64,000 nt of DNA from an uncultured Oscillospiraceae bacterium (GTDB lineage: Bacteria > Bacillota > Clostridia > Oscillospirales > Oscillospiraceae). The position numbers were made by a program, and so were the translations under genes. Positions within the stretch are counted from its first letter, which is position 1, and the number at the start of each line of letters is the position of its first letter. The stretch is from positions 1-64,000 of the forward strand of contig CALXDC010000008.1 in the NCBI GenBank assembly GCA_944386975.1, given 5' to 3'. This document shows, one piece after another, positions 36,401 to 43,649 of this stretch. The notes under the pieces are model-generated. The model was not told the origin of the DNA, searched no databases, and was given only the letters and a program-made list of their open reading frames with translations.

Positions 36401-36810
36401 AGGTCGTTGATGTGGGGATAGTCCAGAAGCTGCATGCTTTCAGTGATCTCCAGGGTGAGGGCGCTGCCGGGCAGGCCGCTGCGGTCGAGGGCGTCCAGCA
36501 CGTCCTGGACCACCCCGTCCCGGCACAGCTGGGTATAGGATACGTTGACACTGATGTGAAAATCGGGAAATGCGGTCCGCCACTGGCGGCATTGGGCCAG
36601 CGCGGCGTCCAGCACCCAGATCCCCACGGAGCAGATCAGTTCCGTCTGCTCCAAAATGGGGACGAATTCCACGGGGGAGACCACGCCCCGCCGGGGAGAG
36701 GTGTAGCGCAGCAGGGCCTCGGCGCCGTAGAGGGTATAGCTGCCGGAGCGGATCTGGGGCTGATAGGCCAGAGAGAAGCCCTGAAAGCCCTCCTGAATGC
36801 TCTTCTTCAA
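33469..36810 (-). CDS. EAL c-di-GMP phosphodiesterase with PAS, GAF and degenerate GGDEF
   Basis: A 1113-residue protein if started at the TTG at 36810. Residues 1-245 are an EAL domain with YQPQI, the EALLR motif at 31-35, LEITES, VDDFGTGYSSLG, IKIDRCF and CEGVETEEE, so c-di-GMP hydrolysis is expected. A PAS domain with a CPFC motif follows (about 275-400), then a GAF domain (about 400-565), a further sensory region and a C-terminal GGDEF fold (about 950-1105) whose active site reads SRWEDDRF and must be inactive. No membrane segment is seen. The start is odd: there is no good ribosome site, and the missing beginning of the EAL domain is encoded in the other frame upstream. This is probably the second half of a frameshifted PAS-GGDEF-EAL gene. 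Confidence 0.85.
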   Translation of the reverse strand: MKKSIQEGFQGFSLAYQPQIRSGSYTLYGAEALLRYTSPRRGVVSPVEFVPILEQTELICSVGIWVLDAALAQCRQWRTAFPDFHISVNVSYTQLCRDGVVQDVLDALDRSGLPGSALTLEITESMQLLDYPHINDLFLQWKAQGIEISVDDFGTGYSSLGRLKELEVDEIKIDRCFVNNIQCSAYNYRLLGNMLELADSCQIRVCCEGVETEEELTALEELHPALLQGFLFSPPCTPQELESLYLDPSSSAFQNRLDRESAYHGQSHSLTVTAADWSENELTQAILNAENDIFYISDPETYELYYLNPAGLRLMGQRDYRGRKCYKVLQGRDEPCPFCTNSLLKKDDFYIWERTNDFCGRHFLLRDKLIPYHGRLVRMEVALDITKHEIVSQTTQERLHFAEKIAGYTRTLSHYDDYGEAVNQVLASVGEFYRADRAYLFEASPVKEGHFSNTFEWCAENIRPEAANLQDLPPDLLDRWMRLFAKDRTVMIFNLDALRKSSPDEWRVLSSQGITRLIAVPVRDSGKTIGFIGVDNPRYSIRDDSQIRVLSSFLVNRIRQDRNESRYRELLRSNYHDIFDTLGLGLWIIRMNPSRSHCEMLANDTMHRVLGITGVPSAEECYQFWYSRINDGYYYYVNQSVESMIQTSRPVQLEYTWLHPQRGEVLVRCTGIRVADEDGMICLEGYHRIINDLDRPRFAPDICARDVFEYHEKAHTIFFHTGRALLSGDAVRETDFPQCWIEDETVHPHFVMEFRGIFSQLRSKEAPVQLELLMKSKNGTYEWFKLISQHLSKEPRDQDSAIVVLEPVSSDRMMELEYMRMRKFYQVLLSESIAYAEMDLESGQLRSVGGLWKIYAPDPHRSALHFLEVLEQQLQRILPKRDLDLLHSYRDPAVWNAMLDRGQSSTRFCYQRPVQGVLHWVELTIYLFREDITRSAYALIYLKDINAEKEREFASEEAARRALPVCVCNRETLTREITRCAEEGETEVCGMLLLIALNGSGEDNQSSPEELQKMEQLLATVFRQEDLISRWEDDRFLVFLRGALQKEVLEERLRRLLTLLQAEPQPLSCNIGITAVSRGVFRFDQSLQEAEQALQESSARGKNRFSCYGKPRR

Positions 36811-37706
36811 ATCCTCCGCCAGCTCCAGGGCGGCCAGATTTTTTCGTAGTCGTCGGCGGAGAAGAAGAGAAGCCGGTTTTTCCCCTGGGCCTTGGCGCGG
36901 TCCAGGGTGTTCTCCGCATATTGATAGAGGGTGGCCCCGTCAGGGACCATATATTCCCGGAAGGGTACGCAGCCGCCGGAGAGGGTGCACTGAGCTTCCA
37001 GGCGCTGCTGGGCGTGCTGGAAGACGGCGGCGGCCTGGTCCCGGTCCGCACCGGGGAGATTGATGGCGAAGCAGTCTCCGTTGACCCGGTAGATGCGCCG
37101 CTCCCCCGCTGTGGCAGCCTCCAGGGATTGCGCCACGTTGTGCAGCACGGTGTCGCCGAACTTGCGGCCCTTCTTCAGGTTGATGGATTTCAGGTCGTCC
37201 ACGCCCACCAGAAGGAGAAAACCGTCCTCCTCCCTGCGCAGCATGAGGTCGGTTTCCTCCTTCAGATAATCCATATTCTGAGAGCCGGAGAACTGCCCGG
37301 CTTTGCTGACGGAGGAGATCTCCGTGAGGCTGCCGATCATCCAGCGCCGGTTCTGCCCGTCGCTCTGGACATGACCCTGACAGCTGACCCGCACCACATC
37401 CCCGGTCCGGGTGATGAGCCGGAACTCGGCGGACATCTCCTTCTGTCTGCCGTCGGCCAGAGCACGGTATTGCGTGCGCAGATCGGGAACATCCCAGGGG
37501 TAGAGGACCCGCAGGCAGTCCTCCAGGGTGCCGGAGGTCTCGCCGTCTCGCACCACGTCGCAGAGGGTATGGATATTGTTGGAAAAGTAAATCCGCCGGT
37601 CCTTGAATTCCAGGAAGAAATAGTATCCGCCGCCGGTCTTCACCAAAAAATCCAGTGTGTCGCAGCGGAGCGCCAGGGAGGGATCCTGATGCAGCATTGA
37701 CCTCAT
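36807..37706 (-). CDS. PAS-GGDEF protein with degenerate active site, possibly first half of a split gene
   Basis: A 299-residue protein: a PAS_3-like sensory domain (about residues 15-130: YYFFLEFKDRRIYFSN, EFRLITRTGDVVRVSC) and a GGDEF fold (about 150-290: LLVGVDDLKSINLKKGRKFGD). The signature reads RVNGDCF rather than RGGDEF, so cyclase activity is unlikely; it may bind GTP or dimerise. It ends in GKNRLLFFSADDYEK, which in GGDEF-EAL proteins runs on into the EAL linker. Restoring one A in the run at 36839-36844 gives YEKNLAALELAEDLKKSIQ in frame with the next gene. The ATG at 37706 has GAGG before it; an in-frame TTG at 37736 lies inside the left inverted site. Confidence 0.8.
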   Translation of the reverse strand: MRSMLHQDPSLALRCDTLDFLVKTGGGYYFFLEFKDRRIYFSNNIHTLCDVVRDGETSGTLEDCLRVLYPWDVPDLRTQYRALADGRQKEMSAEFRLITRTGDVVRVSCQGHVQSDGQNRRWMIGSLTEISSVSKAGQFSGSQNMDYLKEETDLMLRREEDGFLLLVGVDDLKSINLKKGRKFGDTVLHNVAQSLEAATAGERRIYRVNGDCFAINLPGADRDQAAAVFQHAQQRLEAQCTLSGGCVPFREYMVPDGATLYQYAENTLDRAKAQGKNRLLFFSADDYEKIWPPWSWRRI

Positions 37707-37731
37707 AATAGCCTCGAATCTTCTGCACAAA

Positions 37732-37752
37732 GGCAAAATGATTATTTTCTCC
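37732..37752. repeat. Left inverted site of putative invertible promoter
   Basis: CAAAAT, core GATT (37740-37743) and ATTTTCTCC. Fifteen bases (37734-37748) are the exact reverse complement of bases in the site at 37958-37981, with further partial matches outside. The four-base cores are GATT here and AATC there, the inverted orientation expected for recombination sites that flip the DNA between them. Confidence 0.65.
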
Positions 37753-37824
37753 TATTCATACATAGTGCAACGCACATTTTGAATGAATACTTTTCTAATT
37801 TTAAATGCTTGGTTGAAAAACAAT

Positions 37825-37860
37825 GCCGAAAAAGCACACAGCACTTTTCGGCTTCTTTTT
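37825..37860 (+). terminator. Terminator hairpin inside the putative invertible segment
   Basis: GCCGAAAA (37825-37832) and TTTTCGGC (37845-37852) around a 12-base loop, followed on the plus strand by TTCTTTTT. On the minus strand the hairpin is followed by ATTGTTTTTC, so it may also attenuate the leader of the GGDEF gene in the present orientation. Confidence 0.7.
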
Positions 37861-37889
37861 GCTGTGCAAAATCTGATTTCCTGCTTGCT

Positions 37890-37918
37890 ATCATACAACT
37901 TTCGTGTTAATATGACAA
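37890..37918 (-). promoter_or_regulatory. Promoter facing the GGDEF-EAL genes
   Basis: On the minus strand, TTGTCA (37913-37918) and TATGAT (37890-37895) are 17 bases apart. It reads toward the GGDEF gene with a leader of about 175 bases that includes the hairpin at 37825-37852. It lies wholly between the inverted sites, so inversion would turn it away from the genes. Confidence 0.7.
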
Positions 37919-37957
37919 TAAGTTTTTGCGCTGGCCTGCAATTTCTTGAAGACCCGC

Positions 37958-37981
37958 ATGACAAAATAATCATTTTGTCAT
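37958..37981. repeat. Right inverted site of putative invertible promoter
   Basis: A perfect palindrome with 10-base arms (ATGACAAAAT and its complement) around the core AATC at 37968-37971, ten bases beyond the recombinase stop. Site layout, with short arms around a small asymmetric core, is typical of tyrosine recombinase targets. Confidence 0.65.
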
Positions 37982-37990
37982 GGAGAAGCA

Positions 37991-38839
37991 CTAACAGATG
38001 AGGCCCAGACAGTCCAGATGTCGGGCGTGCTCGGCGCCGGAGGAGACGAGATAGATGCGGGTGGTGTCGATGCTGGTATGGCCCAGGACGTCCGCCAGCT
38101 TGGCCACGTCCCGGGTGACCCGGTAGAAGGTGCGGGCGAAGAGGTGGCGCAGATTGTGGGGAAAGACCTTCCCGGCGGCCACCCCGGCCGCGGCGCACAG
38201 AGACTTCATCTCCGCCCAGATTTGCCGGCGGGAGAGCGGACAGCCGTTTCTGGTGAGAAAGATCTCGCCGGAAGCGGTTTTTTGCTGCCTGGCGTACTGC
38301 AGCAGCTTCTTGCGCAGCTTCCCGGGGATGAGGATGGTGCGGATTTTACCCTTCAGCGCCACCTCGGCCCGGCCCAGGGCGACGGCCTCCACGGTGATAT
38401 ACCGGACCTCGGAGACCCGGATGCCGGTGGCGCAGATGGTCTCCAGCAGCAGGGCCAGCCGCCGCCGGTTCATGGCGGAGGCGGCGGACACCAGACGTAG
38501 ATACTCCTCCCGACTCAGCTCCCGGTCCGCCTGACAGAAGGCACGGCGCTGGATCCGCAGGGGGCGGACCCGACACTCCTCCCACCCCATGAAGCGGAAG
38601 AACTTGTTCAGGGACGCCAGCATGGCGTTGACGGAGGCAGGGGCGTAGCCGCCGGTTCGGAGGTGTTCCCTCCAGGCGGCGGCAGTCTCAGGGGAAACCT
38701 GAGCGCTGCCCAGCCAGGCGGCGAAGGCGCGCAGGTGGCGCAGGTAGTTTTCCACGGTGCCGCTGCTCCGGTCTTCCCTCCGCAGCTGCCGGGAAAAGGC
38801 TTCAGCGGCGGCAGGGAGCTCCAGGGTGTGGTGTGTCAT
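37991..38839 (-). CDS. Tyrosine recombinase
   Basis: A 282-residue XerC/D-like site-specific recombinase. The N-terminal SAM-like core-binding domain spans about residues 10-90. The catalytic set is complete: Arg141 in ATGIRVSE, Lys165 in KGKIRTILI, His228/Arg231 in PHNLRHLFA, His254 in LGHTSIDTT and nucleophile Tyr263. It is not next to phage or conjugation genes. It lies immediately upstream of the inverted sites and promoter of the c-di-GMP genes. In Clostridioides difficile comparable recombinases flip promoter segments, so a DNA invertase role is the best inference. A housekeeping Xer role is less likely given this position. Confidence 0.9.
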   Translation of the reverse strand: MTHHTLELPAAAEAFSRQLRREDRSSGTVENYLRHLRAFAAWLGSAQVSPETAAAWREHLRTGGYAPASVNAMLASLNKFFRFMGWEECRVRPLRIQRRAFCQADRELSREEYLRLVSAASAMNRRRLALLLETICATGIRVSEVRYITVEAVALGRAEVALKGKIRTILIPGKLRKKLLQYARQQKTASGEIFLTRNGCPLSRRQIWAEMKSLCAAAGVAAGKVFPHNLRHLFARTFYRVTRDVAKLADVLGHTSIDTTRIYLVSSGAEHARHLDCLGLIC

Positions 38840-38930
38840 GGCGATTCCTCCAGTTCAAGATCTTGCTCCGAAAAAGAGCATACTGCCCTCAATATGTCCT
38901 CCGCGGCGCCGACCTATGCAGCGCCCCCGC

Positions 38931-38979
38931 AAAAAAGAAAAGATCCCCCCTCACCCGGCGGAATGGGACTGTTCCGCCG
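38931..38979 (-). terminator. Probable terminator of the hydrolase gene
   Basis: On the minus strand CGGCGGAA and TTCCGCCG (38972-38979 and 38956-38963) form an 8-bp stem; a T-rich stretch follows after about 12 bases (38931-38944). The distance to the T run makes this uncertain. Confidence 0.45.
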
Positions 38980-38996
38980 CGGCGCGGGGGAATCTC

Positions 38997-39950
38997 TCAC
39001 CACAGATCCAGGAGAAAGCGGCTGACGTTGGTCATGGCCTGGCCTGCTTTTTTGGTGGGGAACATCTGGAAGACATGCCACATGTCCTCCCATACCTCCA
39101 GCCGACAGAGGATTCGGGCCTCCTCCAGCCGCTGATGAAGCTGACGGGCGTCGTCCAGTAAAATTTCATGCTCTCCCACCTGGATGAGGACGGGGGGAAA
39201 GCCGGTGAGATCTCCCAGAAGAGGGGACAGCTCCGGGTCGGCGTAGTCCATCCCAGGGGCATAGGCCGCCCGGACCGCCTGGATATACTCCCGGGTCAGC
39301 ATGGGGTCCAGCTCCCCCTGCTCCTCGTAGGAGGGGGAGGAGGCGGTCATGTCCGTCCAGGGGGACATGAGCACCAGGGCCCCCGGCAGCATCCGCCCCG
39401 CCTGCCGCAGGCGGCGGCAGAGCGTCAAAGCCAGGTTCCCCCCGGCGCTGTCCCCCGCCACCACCACGTCCCGGGCCCCGTAGCCCAGGTGCATCAGGTG
39501 GTCCCAGGCCTTCACCGCGTCCTCCGGGGCGGCGGGATAGGGGTGCTCCGGGGCCAGACGGTACGCAAAGGTCAGCACCTCGTAGCCAGTGACGTGGGCC
39601 AGCTTGGAGGCCAGCACCCGGGCGTAACCCAGGTTGCCGCTGGTGTAGCCCCCGCCGTGGCAGTAGAGAATGGCGTGGCGGCGGCGGTGGACCGGGTCCA
39701 CCCACATCCAGGCTGCCGGCATCCCCTCCAGGTCGAAGGGCTCCCAGGTCATGCCCGCCATGGGGGCCACCAGCTTTCCCAGGAGCTCCTGCCCCTTCCG
39801 CTGGCGCTCCAGTTCAGCGGCGTCCATGGAGCCGGGCAGCCCCGCGGAGTGGACCGCCCGGAGCAGCCGCAGGAAGGGGGCCAGCCGCTTGCTCTCCGCC
39901 GGTCCCTTCTCCGGCGGGCGGCTTGCAAAGGGGTTGCGGTATCGGGCCAT
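38997..39950 (-). CDS. Alpha/beta hydrolase, HSL (lipase/esterase) family
   Basis: A 317-residue esterase of the hormone-sensitive-lipase family. The oxyanion motif HGGGY is at 98-102, the nucleophile Ser168 is in GDSAGG, an Asp follows in the LTGFPPVLIQVGEHEILLDD region and the catalytic His is in DMWHVFQM. No signal peptide is seen, so it acts in the cytoplasm. AGGAGG lies 7 to 8 bases before the ATG at 39950. It is divergent from the acyltransferase and zinc-ribbon genes; I have the impression that these three families recur together in gut Firmicutes, suggesting a common ester-forming or ester-cleaving job. Confidence 0.9.
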   Translation of the reverse strand: MARYRNPFASRPPEKGPAESKRLAPFLRLLRAVHSAGLPGSMDAAELERQRKGQELLGKLVAPMAGMTWEPFDLEGMPAAWMWVDPVHRRRHAILYCHGGGYTSGNLGYARVLASKLAHVTGYEVLTFAYRLAPEHPYPAAPEDAVKAWDHLMHLGYGARDVVVAGDSAGGNLALTLCRRLRQAGRMLPGALVLMSPWTDMTASSPSYEEQGELDPMLTREYIQAVRAAYAPGMDYADPELSPLLGDLTGFPPVLIQVGEHEILLDDARQLHQRLEEARILCRLEVWEDMWHVFQMFPTKKAGQAMTNVSRFLLDLW

Positions 39951-40096
39951 GGCATCGCCTCCTGACACAAAATCGTTGCCTCACTATACCATACCCCAGG
40001 GAAAAAGGAAAGACCGGGGACGAAATTCTCCCCCGTTTCGGTTGCGGCGGCGGAGGGGAGATGGTACAATGAAAAAAACAGGAGGGAGGCGGCACC

Positions 40097-41386
40097 ATGG
40101 CGAAGGAGCCCCAAGCGAAGAAGTGGTACCGGCTGGACAACGCTGGGATCCTCTACTCCGCCCTTCAGACAGAGCACTACTCCGCCATTTACCGCTTTAC
40201 CGCAGTGATGGCCCGGCCGGTGGACCCCCAGGCCCTCCAACGGGCCATCCAGCGTACTATGCCCCGGTTCCCCGGCTTCTCCGTCTGCATTCGCCGGGGC
40301 CTCTTCTGGTACTACTTGGAGCCCAACCACCGGCCCGGCCCCTTTTTGAAGGAGGACGTCCGCTGTCCCTGCCGTCCGGTGCGGTTCCAGGAGGATAACG
40401 GCTGGCTGGTGCGGTTCTACTACTATGAAAACCGCCTGAGTCTGGAGGTATTCCACGCCTTGTCCGACGGGGCGGGCACCATGGTCTTCTTCAAGACCCT
40501 TTTGGCGGTGTACCTCCAGGAGCTGGGGGTGGAGGTGCCCTGGGGGAATGGAATTTTGAACGTGGAGGAGTCCCCACGGCCGGAGGAGCTGGAGGACGCC
40601 TACCTCCGCTACGCCGGGGAGCGATCCCTGCCTCTCCGCTTCCCGCCCCGGGCCTACCCCAACACCGGTACGCCGGAGCCCTTTTATACCCTCCATGTGG
40701 TGGTGGGCACCATGGCGGTGGACCAGGTGAAGGCCCGGGCCAAAGCCTACGGCGCCACGGTGACGGAGTATCTCACGGCGGCGCTGCTCCAGGTCATCGC
40801 CCGGCGGCAGGACCGGGAGAACCCTCACCGCAAGCGGCCGGTGGCCCTGGTGGTGCCGGTGAATCTCCGGTCCTTCTTTCCATCGGAGACCCTCCGCAAC
40901 TTCATCATCACCGTGAGCCCCGGCATCGACCCCAGCCTGGGGGACTACACCTTTCCGGAGATTGTCGCCCAGGTCCGCAGCTACTTGAAGCTGTGGTCGG
41001 ACCCCCACAAGCTGCGGGCCCTTATCACCCGGAACGTGGGCTTTACCACCAACCGCTTCCTCCAGCTGGTGCCGGTGGCTCTGAAAAACCCCATCCTGGC
41101 CCTCAATTATCGCTGGGGAGGCACCCGGCCCTACTCCGGCACCATCTCCAATCCGGGGCAGGTCCGCCTGCCGCCCCAGATGGCCCCCCACATCGACCAC
41201 GTGGAGGTGATTCTGGGTCAGGCCACAGTGCCCCGGAGCCACTGCTGTGTGGTCAGCTGCAACGATACCATGGCCATCTCCTTCGCCGGCACCCTGAAGG
41301 AGACGGATACGCCCCGGGACTTTTTCCGCTTTCTGGTGAAGGAGGGGATCCGGGTGAAGGTGACCGCCAACGATACCGGCCCCTAA
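40097..41386 (+). CDS. Condensation-domain-like acyltransferase (alcohol acetyltransferase type)
   Basis: A 429-residue protein of the CoA-dependent acyltransferase / condensation superfamily. The catalytic HxxxDG motif is FHALSDGAG near residue 127, and the first lobe contains the usual RAIQRTMPRFPGFSVCIRRG. The second-lobe motif appears as KRPVALVVPVNLRSFFPSETLRNF near residue 255. Such proteins transfer acyl groups to alcohols or amines, like yeast Atf and PapA enzymes. GGAGGGAGG sits upstream and the zinc-ribbon gene starts 11 bases after its stop. The acceptor is unknown; a lipid or glycolipid alcohol is possible. Confidence 0.82.
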   Translation: MAKEPQAKKWYRLDNAGILYSALQTEHYSAIYRFTAVMARPVDPQALQRAIQRTMPRFPGFSVCIRRGLFWYYLEPNHRPGPFLKEDVRCPCRPVRFQEDNGWLVRFYYYENRLSLEVFHALSDGAGTMVFFKTLLAVYLQELGVEVPWGNGILNVEESPRPEELEDAYLRYAGERSLPLRFPPRAYPNTGTPEPFYTLHVVVGTMAVDQVKARAKAYGATVTEYLTAALLQVIARRQDRENPHRKRPVALVVPVNLRSFFPSETLRNFIITVSPGIDPSLGDYTFPEIVAQVRSYLKLWSDPHKLRALITRNVGFTTNRFLQLVPVALKNPILALNYRWGGTRPYSGTISNPGQVRLPPQMAPHIDHVEVILGQATVPRSHCCVVSCNDTMAISFAGTLKETDTPRDFFRFLVKEGIRVKVTANDTGP

Positions 41387-41397
41387 GGAGGTGCGAG

Positions 41398-42099
41398 ATG
41401 TCCTACTGTGTCCACTGCGGCGTGGAGCTGGATGACGCCGCCCGGCGGTGCCCCCTCTGCCATACCCCGGTGCTGGACCCCAACCGGCTTCAAAACGGGG
41501 AAGTTCCTCCCTCCTTTCCCCAGCGGCGGGAGGAGGTGCTGCCGGTGTCCAAAAAGGAGGCGGGGCTGCTGTTGACGGCCATGCTGCTGTCGGCGGCCCT
41601 GTGCTGCGTGGTGCTGAACCTCTTCCTGGGCCGGGGAAGGGCCTGGTCCCTCTATCTCGCCGGCGCGGCGGGGATGCTGTGGATCTGGTTTGCCCTGCCT
41701 CTCTTCCTGCGGCGGATGGCCCCGGCCCTCCGGCTGACGGCGGATCTGGCCGCTGTGGGGGTGTACGTGTACCTCATCAGCCTGGATCTGAACGGGGCGG
41801 GATGGTTCTGGGGGCTGGTGCTCCCTCTGCTGGCGGCGGCGGAGGCGGCCGTTCTGGTCCTCTCCCTGCTGCTGCGGCGGCCCCACTCCATCTTGACCCG
41901 GTTTGTGATGGTGCTGTGCGCCGTGGGATTCTTCGCCATGGCGGCAGAGTGGAGCATTGACAGCTACGTCCAGGGGGAGTGGTCTCCCGCCTGGTCCCTG
42001 GTGGTTTGCGCCATCTGTGTGTCCTTATGTATTCCTCTGGTGATCGTGCGGCGGGTACCCTCCCTGCGGGAGGAGGCCCGGCGCCGCTTCCATGTCTGA
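41398..42099 (+). CDS. Zinc-ribbon membrane protein (DUF6320 type)
   Basis: A 233-residue protein with an N-terminal zinc ribbon, CVHCGVELDDAARRCPLC (four cysteines at residues about 4-21), a short linker and about six to seven hydrophobic helices in residues 55-220. It ends in a basic cytoplasmic tail (LREEARRRFHV). I associate this layout with DUF6320. It is the second gene of an operon with the acyltransferase (AAGGAGG within the previous stop region), so it may present or scaffold the acyl acceptor in the membrane. Function is not known. Confidence 0.8.
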   Translation: MSYCVHCGVELDDAARRCPLCHTPVLDPNRLQNGEVPPSFPQRREEVLPVSKKEAGLLLTAMLLSAALCCVVLNLFLGRGRAWSLYLAGAAGMLWIWFALPLFLRRMAPALRLTADLAAVGVYVYLISLDLNGAGWFWGLVLPLLAAAEAAVLVLSLLLRRPHSILTRFVMVLCAVGFFAMAAEWSIDSYVQGEWSPAWSLVVCAICVSLCIPLVIVRRVPSLREEARRRFHV

Positions 42100-42136
42100 A
42101 GCTGCTCCGCAATGTTCTCCGCCCAGGCGCCGGTAC

Positions 42137-42157
42137 CGGCCGCCCGGGCGGTTTTTT
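42137..42157 (+). terminator. Terminator after the DUF6320 gene
   Basis: A short GC-rich palindrome (CCGCCCGGGCGG at 42140-42151) followed by TTTTTT. The stem is small (four to six pairs), so efficiency is uncertain. Confidence 0.6.
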
Positions 42158-42284
42158 AATGGGGAGAGGGGAAGAAAGTTTACAATTTCCTCACGGGGAT
42201 TTTGGCAAGGGGGGTACCAAAGGCGGTGGGAGTGTGGTATACTGTACTTCTGAAAATAGGGGCATCCACAAAGGAGGTGGGGAC

Positions 42285-43622
42285 ATGGGCCGGAAAAGAG
42301 GAATTTTATGGGCGTGCTGCGCTCTGATGGGGCTGCTGCTCAGCGGCTGCATGTTCAGTTCCTCTCCAGAGGACATGTATAGCCTCCCACAGCTGCCCAA
42401 CGAGTATACGGAGCTGCGGGAGCAGCTGGACAGCATCCTGGCTGCCGGTGCGGAGTATGCCGCCCCCACCTCCGGCACCAACATCCAGTCGGTGCAGCTG
42501 ACGGATCTGGACGGAGACGGGGTGGAGGAGGCGCTGGCCTTCTTCCGCAATGCCGACGACGAGATGCCGCTGAAGATCTATATTTTCCGGGCGGTGGGAG
42601 AGAGCTATGAACAGGCCGCTCTGATTGAGGGGAGCGGTACCGCCATCCACAGCATCCGCTATGTGGATATGGACAACGACGGTCTCCGGGAGATCATCGT
42701 GGGCTGGCGGGTCAGCGCGGATATTCAGGCGCTGGGGGTGTATAGCCTGCAGAACTACGAGCCGCGGCTTCTCATGTCCAGCCTGTACACTCGCTACGAG
42801 GTGCTGGATTTTGATGATGACCTGACCCAGGAGATTGTTCTCCTCCGCAGCGACAACCAGGGAGATCCGGTGGCGGAGCTCTACGACTGGGAAGGGGAGG
42901 ATCTGATCGCCCACTCCACCACCAGGCTCTCCATGACCATGGCGGAGCTGCGCAGCATGGACGTGGGGGCGCTGCGGGACGGGGAGGCGGCCCTCTTTGT
43001 CACCGGCGTGGCGGAGGATACCCGCTCGGTCACCGACATTCTGGCCTACCGGCAGGACGTCATTTCCAACATTGTCCGCAGCGACGTTACCGGCGTCACC
43101 AGTGAAATTTTCCGCTACATCTCCCTGGAGCCCACGGACATCGACGGGGACGGCGTGACGGAGGTGCCCATGCCCATGGTACTGCCCAATTCTCAGGAGG
43201 GCAGCGAGGAGATTTTCTGGCAGGTGGACTGGGTCAGCTACAACGCCAGAGGCCAGCGGGAGACGGTGGTGAGCACCTATCACAACATCAACGAGGGGTG
43301 GTACCTGCTGCTTCCCGACCAGTGGAGCGGTCAGATTGCCGTCCGACAGGAGTTGGACAGCGATGAACGGGGAACCATCTTCTCCGCCCGCGCCGGCGAC
43401 GGCAGCTATCAGGATGTGATGGCCATTTACACCATCACCGGCAACAGCCGGGAGTACAAGGCCACCCGGGAGGGGCGGTTTGTGCTGAAGCGGGAGGTGG
43501 GGACCATCTACTCCGGCGCATTTTTCGACTACAACGACAGCTGGCGCCACGCCATCAGCCAGGAAAATCTGAATCAGCGCTTCCGGCTGATTGCCAAGGA
43601 GTGGGCCATCGGCGACAACTGA
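42285..43622 (+). CDS. Lipoprotein with FG-GAP-like calcium loops
   Basis: A 445-residue surface lipoprotein. The signal (MGRKRGILWACCALMGLLLSGC) ends in lipobox LSGC with the acylated Cys at 22. The mature part has repeated Asp-rich loops such as DLDGDGVEEALAF (about residue 72), DMDNDGLREIIVG (about 130) and DIDGDGVTEVPMP (about 286), as in VCBS/FG-GAP propeller repeats that bind calcium. AAAGGAGG precedes the ATG. It stands directly before an OmpR-type regulator and a HAMP kinase and is probably co-transcribed, so it may be an envelope sensor or target of that system. No known enzyme motif is seen. Confidence 0.82.
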   Translation: MGRKRGILWACCALMGLLLSGCMFSSSPEDMYSLPQLPNEYTELREQLDSILAAGAEYAAPTSGTNIQSVQLTDLDGDGVEEALAFFRNADDEMPLKIYIFRAVGESYEQAALIEGSGTAIHSIRYVDMDNDGLREIIVGWRVSADIQALGVYSLQNYEPRLLMSSLYTRYEVLDFDDDLTQEIVLLRSDNQGDPVAELYDWEGEDLIAHSTTRLSMTMAELRSMDVGALRDGEAALFVTGVAEDTRSVTDILAYRQDVISNIVRSDVTGVTSEIFRYISLEPTDIDGDGVTEVPMPMVLPNSQEGSEEIFWQVDWVSYNARGQRETVVSTYHNINEGWYLLLPDQWSGQIAVRQELDSDERGTIFSARAGDGSYQDVMAIYTITGNSREYKATREGRFVLKREVGTIYSGAFFDYNDSWRHAISQENLNQRFRLIAKEWAIGDN

Positions 43623-43649
43623 GACAGGGACCGAGAGGAGGACCGGAAA

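Noticed and set aside
37707..37890. c-di-GMP riboswitch in the leader of the GGDEF gene
   Set aside because: I looked for the GEMM-I core and for GEMM-II-like features and see neither; the leader contains only one simple hairpin.
37991..38839. Integrase of a phage or integrative element
   Set aside because: No phage, relaxase, excisionase or tRNA attachment site lies nearby; neighbours are c-di-GMP and housekeeping-type genes, and the inverted sites suit a DNA switch better.
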